The notes under the pieces are model-generated. The model saw only the letters and a program-made list of their open reading frames with translations. It was not told the DNA's origin and ran no database searches. A program made the position numbers and the translations under genes. Shown here in pieces: positions 1 to 4,297 of a DNA stretch of 8,582 nt. Numbering within the stretch: the stretch's first letter is position 1; every line of letters begins with the position of its first letter. Source of the DNA: Candidatus Omnitrophota bacterium (GTDB lineage: Bacteria; Omnitrophota; Gorgyraeia; Gorgyraeales; Gorgyraeaceae); NCBI GenBank assembly GCA_018817035.1, contig JAHIUV010000040.1, forward strand, positions 1 to 8,582, written 5' to 3'.

Positions 1-215
1 GGCCATAATCCCGCGACATGGTCCCAGTGGTCATGAGAGATCACAATATGCCTTATATCCGCCGGGTCTATTTTCATTTTACGCATATTAGAAAATAAAA
101 CGTCAGGCCTGCCAAAAGTATCAAACAATAAATCTCCTATTAAAAAAGAGACCCCCCATCTTTTAATAAACCTTTCTCGCTTTGCAGAACCTGTGGCTAT
201 TATTTTTATGTCCAT
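1..215 (-). CDS. MBL-fold metallo-hydrolase, N-terminal part (runs off the window)
   Basis: The first 71 residues of a metallo-beta-lactamase-fold protein are visible and the gene continues past base 1. The translation carries the metal-binding signature HDHWDH at about residues 62-67, after a strand-rich start (MDIKIIATGS) and a segment that places an aspartate-rich metal site (SFLIGDLLFDTFG). This resembles the COG1237 branch of the superfamily (7,8-dihydropterin-methyl-RFA-P synthase-like), members of which are often found beside COG1433 and MinD-ferredoxin genes; that assignment is family knowledge, and the substrate is unknown. The stop of the methyltransferase gene lies 20 bases upstream, so the gene is probably the next member of the same operon. 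The ATG at 215 has no convincing Shine-Dalgarno; an ATT codon at 230-232, five bases behind an AGG, would add six residues and cannot be excluded. Confidence 0.85.
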   Translation of the reverse strand, partial: MDIKIIATGSAKRERFIKRWGVSFLIGDLLFDTFGRPDVLFSNMRKMKIDPADIRHIVISHDHWDHVAGLW

Positions 216-235
216 ATTTGAGAAACTTTTAATAT

Positions 236-868
236 CTACCTGTTTTTCTTTTTAGCGATAATCACCCAATGGTAATCGTCCTCGTGCTTATTTATTTCAT
301 ACCCTAAATCAGAAAAATAAGAGTAAACATGCCCTTCGGTAACGCCAAAATTAGTATGGACGCGGCCTTCTTTTTTATGCATAGCATCTATCATATCCAT
401 GCCCTGCCTGTTGAAATCCGAAGTAATGATCTTTCCGCTCTGACGCAACACCCTGTCCATTTCTGATAAGATATCGTCAACACCATCTATATGATGGAAC
501 ATGTTAATGGCAAAAATATTATCGAAACTTCCGTTTTTAAAAGACAAGGACTTACCGTCCATTAGGCGCAATTCAACCTTTGGGAGAAGGTTTTCATAAG
601 CAAGGTTCAGCGCTGTTTTTTTCAAAGATTCCATATCATTATCTATCGATGCAAAATTATAACCTGCTTTTGCCAGCGTGAGCGCCATATAACCACTGCC
701 TGAACCTACTTCAAGGATACTTCCTTTTAAAGCGCCCGCCTTATCCAGTATAAACTCCCTGCTTCCCGTAAAATCCTGGCCCAGGCTTTTATACAAGGCC
801 ATCCTTTCGGTAAAATATTTGTGGTTTTCGGCTATTTCCTCTTTTGTAAATTTTGGATCATATCTCAT
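236..868 (-). CDS. Class I SAM-dependent methyltransferase
   Basis: A 210-residue soluble protein with the Rossmann-type methyltransferase core. Motif I is ILEVGSGSGY at residues 51-60 (SAM-binding glycine loop), an acidic residue follows strand 2 at D76 (ribose contact), the motif IV region is FDNIFAINMFHH at about 115-126, and a post-motif strand VLRQSGKIITSDF lies near 140-152. This pattern is typical of Methyltransf_11/25-like small-molecule enzymes; the acceptor cannot be read from sequence. The start ATG overlaps the stop of the upstream MinD-type gene by 4 bases (ATGA), so translation is probably coupled; a weak GGAG lies 11 bases upstream. Its position between the MinD ATPases and the MBL hydrolase suggests service to the same pathway, for example modifying a cofactor or a member protein, but that is inference. 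Confidence 0.88.
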   Translation of the reverse strand: MRYDPKFTKEEIAENHKYFTERMALYKSLGQDFTGSREFILDKAGALKGSILEVGSGSGYMALTLAKAGYNFASIDNDMESLKKTALNLAYENLLPKVELRLMDGKSLSFKNGSFDNIFAINMFHHIDGVDDILSEMDRVLRQSGKIITSDFNRQGMDMIDAMHKKEGRVHTNFGVTEGHVYSYFSDLGYEINKHEDDYHWVIIAKKKNR

Positions 869-1731
869 GACAAGTTTTTCTCCAGTTTATCCCAGATATC
901 AGAAATATCTTTTTTGGTTTTCCCGTCACAATATTCCACTATTGTCTTGGCATTTACCATGGATTCCACGATGGCTTTGTCAAAACCTATTTTACCTAAT
1001 ACCTGGACTCCGTTATTCTCACAATACTCCTCTATTTTTCCTGACATCTGTATATTTAGGTCATATTTATTAATGACTAATTTAGCCGGAATATTAAAAT
1101 GCCTCGTAACCTGGATAACCCGATCAGCATCATGTAGCCCGGATAAAGTAGGTTCTGTTATGACCAAAGCGCAGTCTACTCCTGATATAGACGCGATTAC
1201 CGGACAGCCTATGCCGGGGGCACCGTCCACTATCACCCAGTCGCATTTATTATTTTCGGCAAGTTCTTTTGCTTTTTTCCTGACTATGCTGACTAATTTT
1301 CCGGAATTTTCTTCGGCTATGCCCAGTTTAGCATGGACCATAGGCCCGAATCTTGTCTCGGAAACAAACCATTCTCCGGAGACGTTCTCTTTCATTTCTA
1401 TCGCTTTTACAGGACAAACATGACTGCAAAAAGCGCACCCTTCGCAGGAAACAGGATCTATAAAATATTGCCCGCTATCCTCAATAGCGTTAAACCTGCA
1501 GATATTAACACATTCTCCGCACCTTACGCATTTATCAGCGTCTATTACAGCAGTTTTTCCGCTTCTGAACTCCTGCTTTTCTTTTATAACAGGATTCAAT
1601 AAAAGATGTAAATCCGCGGCATCAACATCACAATCCGCCATTATCTTGTTCTTAGCCAGTGAGGCAAAAGCGCCTGTAATGACTGTCTTGCCTGTCCCGC
1701 CCTTTCCGCTTATGACGACAATTTGTTTCAT
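865..1731 (-). CDS. MinD-type P-loop ATPase with inserted 2x[4Fe-4S] ferredoxin domain (copy 1)
   Basis: A 288-residue COG1149 protein. The deviant Walker A motif KGGTGKT is at residues 10-16, with the MinD/ParA signature lysine K10. An inserted bacterial ferredoxin domain follows: cysteines 68, 71, 74 and 78, then 96, 99, 102 and 106, the second set ending in the usual CP and the first in CR. The ATPase then resumes, with the DGAPGIGCP switch region at 169-177. Proteins of this kind are thought to couple ATP hydrolysis to metal-sulfur cluster assembly or transfer; homologues are part of the orange-protein (ORP) gene sets of Desulfovibrio. It overlaps the upstream paralogue by 4 bases (ATGA) and the downstream methyltransferase in the same way, so it lies in the middle of a translationally coupled chain. 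The two neighbouring copies suggest a heterodimer. Confidence 0.95.
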   Translation of the reverse strand: MKQIVVISGKGGTGKTVITGAFASLAKNKIMADCDVDAADLHLLLNPVIKEKQEFRSGKTAVIDADKCVRCGECVNICRFNAIEDSGQYFIDPVSCEGCAFCSHVCPVKAIEMKENVSGEWFVSETRFGPMVHAKLGIAEENSGKLVSIVRKKAKELAENNKCDWVIVDGAPGIGCPVIASISGVDCALVITEPTLSGLHDADRVIQVTRHFNIPAKLVINKYDLNIQMSGKIEEYCENNGVQVLGKIGFDKAIVESMVNAKTIVEYCDGKTKKDISDIWDKLEKNLS

Positions 1732-2567
1732 GGCTTTTTAACCTTTGTCAGTATATTTTTATACATTCCTAAGAATTCCTTTTTATATTCGGGCATCTGT
1801 TCCGTAAAAGCAATGCCTGTTGAATATAAGACAGCTATTTCTTTTTTAAAGGGGATTTCCATCATTATGGGTATTTTTTCTTTTGCGCAATACTCATAGG
1901 TGTCTTTATTACCGAGATCAGACCTATTTATAACGACTCCGAAAGGTATATCCAATTTTCTCAAAACCTCTACCGCCAGTATCAGATCATTAAGCCCAAA
2001 CGGGGTCGGTTCAGTGACGAGAACGCAGAAGTCACTGCCTTTTATTGACGATATGACAGGACAGGATGTGCCGGGAGGGACGTCTATGATAACCGTCCTT
2101 ACGGGATTTGAGTATTCCCTTACAGCCTTTATGAGAGGTGGCGACATTGCCTCGCCTATATTTAACCTGCCGTGCCCAAATTGTAAATTACCTTTAGTGC
2201 CTGTTTCGGCAACACCTATTTCCCTGTTAACTTCCTTGATAGCTTTCCGTGGGCAAAGATAAGAACACGCGCCGCATCCATGGCATAACTCCGGGAAAAC
2301 CAGGATAGCGCCTTTTAATACCGCGATCGCGTTATACTCACAAACTTCCTGGCATCTGCCGCAATAATCACATAAGCTCTCATCTATTTCGGGAACAGGT
2401 ATAAATACCGGAGATGTGTTATCTATGTTCGGCTTTATGAATATATGCGAATTAGGCTCTTCGACATCACAGTCTAAAAGCTGGGCATTTGGAATAGATA
2501 ACGCCAAATTAACCGCTACTGTAGTCTTTCCCGTACCGCCTTTTCCGCTGGCTACAGAAATAATCAT
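1728..2567 (-). CDS. MinD-type P-loop ATPase with inserted 2x[4Fe-4S] ferredoxin domain (copy 2)
   Basis: A 279-residue paralogue of the next gene, with the same architecture: deviant Walker A KGGTGKT at residues 9-15, ferredoxin cysteines 66, 69, 72, 76 and 95, 98, 101, 105 (second set in CP context), then the DVPPGTSCP switch region at 162-170. After the ferredoxin there is a conserved stretch with a His-containing GHGRLNIGE segment (131-139), typical of the COG1149 family. Both copies keep all eight cluster cysteines and the catalytic lysines, so neither looks degenerate. The start ATG overlaps the stop of the upstream COG1433 gene by 4 bases. Membership in a coupled operon with COG1433 proteins supports a role in loading or moving a metal-sulfur cluster on those proteins; this is inferred from ORP-type clusters, not shown here. 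Confidence 0.95.
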   Translation of the reverse strand: MIISVASGKGGTGKTTVAVNLALSIPNAQLLDCDVEEPNSHIFIKPNIDNTSPVFIPVPEIDESLCDYCGRCQEVCEYNAIAVLKGAILVFPELCHGCGACSYLCPRKAIKEVNREIGVAETGTKGNLQFGHGRLNIGEAMSPPLIKAVREYSNPVRTVIIDVPPGTSCPVISSIKGSDFCVLVTEPTPFGLNDLILAVEVLRKLDIPFGVVINRSDLGNKDTYEYCAKEKIPIMMEIPFKKEIAVLYSTGIAFTEQMPEYKKEFLGMYKNILTKVKKP

Positions 2568-2932
2568 GACATCCCGAATTTTTTGTCTACGCTCGGGCCC
2601 TGCGTTGAGCTCAATTCGCCTTTTTTGTATTTTTCGACAGCTTCTTTTACTATCCCGCTGACACCTGTAATAACAGTTATACCCGCTGCCTGTAAAGTCT
2701 GAAAAGCATTGGGCCCTACATTACCCGTAATAACGACTTTTACACCTTTACTTGAAACCAATTGGCCTGATATGATCCCCGCGCCTCCTCCACTGGATAT
2801 ATTAGGGTTTTCGACAGCTTCAAATTCCAGCGTATCGGTATCTACGATAATAAAACACTGGCATCTGCCAAATCTGGGATCAACGTTTGAATCCAGTGTA
2901 TTGCCCTGTGACGTTACACATATTTTTTCCAT
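2564..2932 (-). CDS. COG1433 dinitrogenase iron-molybdenum cofactor-binding-like protein (NifX/NifB C-terminal family), copy 1
   Basis: A 122-residue single-domain protein of the Nitro_FeMo-Co family (PF02579-like). The N-terminal strand MEKICVTSQG leads into DPRFGRCQC (residues 18-26), the conserved FGRC loop that precedes the beta strand FIIVDTD; glycine-rich GGGAGI (48-53) and the VVITGNVGPNAF segment complete the RNase H-like fold expected of the family. Family members bind FeMo-co precursors or, in ORP, a Mo-Cu-S cluster. No nitrogenase is visible, so the true cluster is unknown. A longer frame opens at 2962, but the ATG at 2932 is preceded by AAGGAG at a 7-base spacing and matches the family N-terminus, so it is chosen. 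One base separates it from the upstream stop. Confidence 0.93.
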   Translation of the reverse strand: MEKICVTSQGNTLDSNVDPRFGRCQCFIIVDTDTLEFEAVENPNISSGGGAGIISGQLVSSKGVKVVITGNVGPNAFQTLQAAGITVITGVSGIVKEAVEKYKKGELSSTQGPSVDKKFGMS

Positions 2933-2933
2933 T

Positions 2934-3326
2934 CTAACACTCCTTTTCGTTCGAATGATCACAAACAGTTTTATCTAAACCATAACCTTTACCATCTCCG
3001 GGCTTACAAAGGCTTTCGCCTCCCTGAAGCGTATTATTTTTTATCTTTTCGACTACATCCTTTATACTGCCGCTTATGCCTACGATTGTCTTTATACCAA
3101 ACTCATTAAAAAAACCGGACGCGCGCATACCCATACCTCCGGCAATTATACACTCTACTCCTTTTGAATGTAAAAATTGAGGGATAGCGCCGGGCTCGTG
3201 TCCGGGATTAGGCAAGATTTCTTTCTTCTTAACTTCGCTACTCTCGATGTCTAAGATTGTAAAATCAGGGCATCTCCCAAAATGCGCTGATACAAAATCA
3301 CCATCAGTAGATATAGCTATCCGCAT
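2934..3326 (-). CDS. COG1433 dinitrogenase iron-molybdenum cofactor-binding-like protein, copy 2, with Cys-rich tail
   Basis: A 130-residue relative of the next gene. MRIAISTDG at the N-terminus and AHFGRC at residues 14-19 are the family hallmarks, followed by NPGHEPG (40-46), a histidine motif common in this family, and the IIAGGMGMRA strand-turn (60-69). Beyond the domain, after about residue 100, a Gly-, Cys- and charge-rich tail carries C107, C122, H124 and C130 (the last residue), which the other copy lacks. The function is probably carrying or inserting a metal-sulfur cluster together with the MinD-ferredoxin ATPases downstream. The frame is open to 3368, but the ATG at 3326 follows AGGAGG closely and gives the family start; the 14 extra residues would be encoded inside the palindrome. 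It heads the tightly packed part of the operon. Confidence 0.92.
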   Translation of the reverse strand: MRIAISTDGDFVSAHFGRCPDFTILDIESSEVKKKEILPNPGHEPGAIPQFLHSKGVECIIAGGMGMRASGFFNEFGIKTIVGISGSIKDVVEKIKNNTLQGGESLCKPGDGKGYGLDKTVCDHSNEKEC

Positions 3327-3330
3327 AATG

Positions 3331-3336
3331 CCTCCT
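3331..3336 (-). promoter_or_regulatory. Ribosome binding site deciding the COG1433 copy 2 start
   Basis: AGGAGG on the minus strand, four bases before the ATG at 3326. It lies outside the palindrome (whose edge is at 3348), so a hairpin there would leave it free. It supports the start at 3326 over the longer frame. Confidence 0.75.
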
Positions 3337-3347
3337 CTGTTAATAGG

Positions 3348-3388
3348 CTTAACTTCACAACAGTGCAATGCACTGTTGTGAAGTTAAG
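3348..3388. repeat. Perfect 41-base palindrome (20-bp arms, 1-base centre)
   Basis: The arms 3348-3367 and 3369-3388 are exact reverse complements around a single base at 3368. It fills almost the whole gap between the stop of the DUF5320-type gene (3394) and the start of the first COG1433 gene (3326). As RNA it would form a long uninterrupted stem with a small loop. No run of U follows on the minus strand, so it does not look like an intrinsic terminator. It could be an mRNA-stability or processing element that sets different levels for the small upstream protein and the downstream operon, or an operator for a dimeric protein. Confidence 0.95.
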
Positions 3389-3393
3389 ATTGT

Positions 3394-3627
3394 TTATTCT
3401 GTTCCTGTTTTTTCGGGCGCATAATATGGCATATTATAACCATAACTACGTCCCAAACCAAATCCCCTGCCTCTGCCACGGCCCCTACCCATACCACGGC
3501 CAAATCCAAATCCTCTGCCCGCGGCAGGGCTCATATATCCCGGCATAGAATAACCGGCACAATAACCGGCAGCCCTACCTGTCATTGGACCCATTCCCAT
3601 AGGCCCCCTTCCGTCTCCACCTGGCAT
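3394..3627 (-). CDS. DUF5320-type Gly/Arg-rich small protein, short form
   Basis: A 77-residue protein that starts with the DUF5320 signature MPGGDGRGPMGMGPMTGR and a single cysteine in GYCAGY (C23). A low-complexity region of Gly-Arg and Gly-Phe repeats runs over residues 37-63, followed by an aromatic patch (YGYNMPYY) and a short end. Many family members continue with a coiled-coil of Lys/Glu heptads; that part is absent here, and the stop is followed within six bases by the palindrome. The family is uncharacterised but recurs beside COG1433 and MinD-ferredoxin genes in anaerobes. An AGGGGG ribosome site lies about 6 bases before the ATG, and a Fur-box-like palindrome begins 18 bases before it, so iron-responsive control is likely. 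Confidence 0.85.
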   Translation of the reverse strand: MPGGDGRGPMGMGPMTGRAAGYCAGYSMPGYMSPAAGRGFGFGRGMGRGRGRGRGFGLGRSYGYNMPYYAPEKTGTE

Positions 3628-3645
3628 AATAGCCCCCTTTCTTAT

Positions 3646-3660
3646 TGAAAATCATTTTCA
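3646..3660. promoter_or_regulatory. Fur-box-like 7-1-7 palindrome upstream of the DUF5320 gene
   Basis: TGAAAATCATTTTCA is a perfect 7-1-7 inverted repeat. It matches the Fur 7-1-7 core (TGATAAT-N-ATTATCA) at 13 of 15 positions, the two differences being symmetric. It lies in the 49-base gap between the Fur-family gene and the DUF5320 gene. I found no clear -35/-10 pair beside it, so it could control an internal promoter or simply be read through from the fur promoter. Confidence 0.7.
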
Positions 3661-3676
3661 TTAACAGCGAAAAAAA

Positions 3677-4141
3677 TTATTTGCACTTCTCGCATAAACC
3701 ATAAAATTGTATGGAATGGCCGCTTATTTTAAAATTATATTTTTTTGAAAGCCCTTTTTCGGCCTTATCCAACAGATCCTTTTCTTCATCCACAAAATCA
3801 GTATAATCTATAACCCTATTACATCCCGTACAGATAAGATGATGATGGTGCCTCTCTCCTTTAGGGCCTTCCCTGAGCTCATAGCGGGCTCTTTTATCCC
3901 CAAAGTCAAATTTAAAAACCAGGGCCATATTAACCAGTATATCAAGAGTCCTGTAAACTGTAGTAAGACCTACTCCCGGATAAATTTTATGCACCTTTAG
4001 ATAAATATCTTCAGCGCTTAAATGGTCCTCGGTTTTACTTAATACGCTTAATATGGCCTGCCTAGGCACAGTTATCCTGTACCCGCAACCCCTAAATTTA
4101 CCGCCCCACCACGGAGGCCCTGTCCCATCTAATCCCGGCAT
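3677..4141 (-). CDS. Fur family metal-dependent transcriptional regulator
   Basis: A 154-residue Fur-family protein. The winged-helix DNA-binding domain spans about 22-92, with recognition helix GLTTVYRTLDIL at 58-69. The dimerisation domain holds the HHHH cluster at 98-101, then C104-x2-C107 and a C-terminal C150-x2-C153 (structural zinc pairs), with H142 in the C-terminal strand. These fit Fur/PerR/Zur; sequence alone does not fix the metal, but the nearby operators look like Fur boxes. The frame is open to 4177, yet AGGAG seven bases before the ATG at 4141 decides the start, and the upstream codons lie within the operator. Unusual: the N-terminus MPGLDGTGPPWWGG precedes the normal fold and resembles the start of the DUF5320 protein encoded next. 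It is probably autoregulated and first in the operon. Confidence 0.95.
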   Translation of the reverse strand: MPGLDGTGPPWWGGKFRGCGYRITVPRQAILSVLSKTEDHLSAEDIYLKVHKIYPGVGLTTVYRTLDILVNMALVFKFDFGDKRARYELREGPKGERHHHHLICTGCNRVIDYTDFVDEEKDLLDKAEKGLSKKYNFKISGHSIQFYGLCEKCK

Positions 4142-4154
4142 ACATAATCTCCTA

Positions 4155-4177
4155 TTGATAATGGTTTCCATTATCAA
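4155..4177. promoter_or_regulatory. Fur-box-like operator at the fur promoter
   Basis: A perfect inverted repeat with 10-base arms (TTGATAATGG / CCATTATCAA) around three bases. The inner 19 bases (4157-4175) match the classical Fur consensus GATAATGATAATCATTATC at 15 positions, including both outer GATAATG / CATTATC heptamers. It touches the -10 box and covers the expected transcription start near 4170, the usual geometry for repression. Autoregulation by the Fur-family protein encoded just downstream is the natural reading. Confidence 0.8.
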
Positions 4178-4205
4178 ATATACACTATGATCAAATCTTT
4201 GTCAA
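4177..4205 (-). promoter_or_regulatory. Near-consensus sigma70 promoter for the fur operon
   Basis: On the minus strand, TTGACA (4200-4205) and TATATT (4177-4182) are separated by exactly 17 bases. The -35 is a perfect match and the -10 is one base off TATAAT. The predicted start falls within the Fur-like palindrome, and the fur ATG follows about 30 bases further on. Confidence 0.8.
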
Positions 4206-4220
4206 GAAAATTTTAACCCC

Positions 4221-4277
4221 CTACCAAAACCCCGCTATTAAAAGGAGCATAAATAATATTTTGCTGAATCCTATCAT
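4221..4277 (-). CDS. Candidate 18-residue hydrophobic micro-ORF
   Basis: An ATG at 4277 opens an 18-codon frame ending in TAG at 4221, encoding MIGFSKILFMLLLIAGFW, which would make a single short membrane-inserting helix. The start is preceded by AAGGAGG at a 6-base spacing, one of the strongest ribosome sites in the window, which is hard to explain without a translated frame. It lies between the porin stop and the fur promoter. It could be a small membrane peptide, a leader peptide, or the remnant of a longer membrane protein. I recognise no family. Part of its coding sequence (4240-4247) is complementary to its own ribosome site. Confidence 0.4.
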   Translation of the reverse strand: MIGFSKILFMLLLIAGFW

Positions 4278-4292
4278 CTTACTCCTCCTTTT
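4240..4292 (-). promoter_or_regulatory. Possible ribosome-site-sequestering inverted repeat in the micro-ORF
   Basis: AAAAGGAG (4285-4292, minus strand) contains most of the micro-ORF ribosome site and is exactly complementary to CTCCTTTT at 4240-4247 inside the frame. A stem of 8 base pairs with a 37-base loop would hide the site. With such a long loop and short arms this could be chance. Confidence 0.25.
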
Positions 4293-4297
4293 CATTC

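Noticed and set aside
819..2262. Long plus-strand open frames opposite the MinD-type genes
   Set aside because: They mirror strongly supported minus-strand genes, have no ribosome sites, and their translations show no recognisable domains.
2564..3326. Naming the COG1433 genes nifX or nifB
   Set aside because: They carry only the small cofactor-binding domain, with no radical-SAM NifB part, and no nitrogenase genes are in the window; the family is common in organisms that do not fix nitrogen.
3348..3388. Palindrome as an intrinsic terminator after the DUF5320 gene
   Set aside because: No T run follows the stem on the minus strand, and the operon continues with a good ribosome site 12 bases further on.
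3677..3720. Internal promoter for the DUF5320 gene inside the end of fur
   Set aside because: An AATAAT with a poor -35 can be drawn, but the match is too weak to claim.
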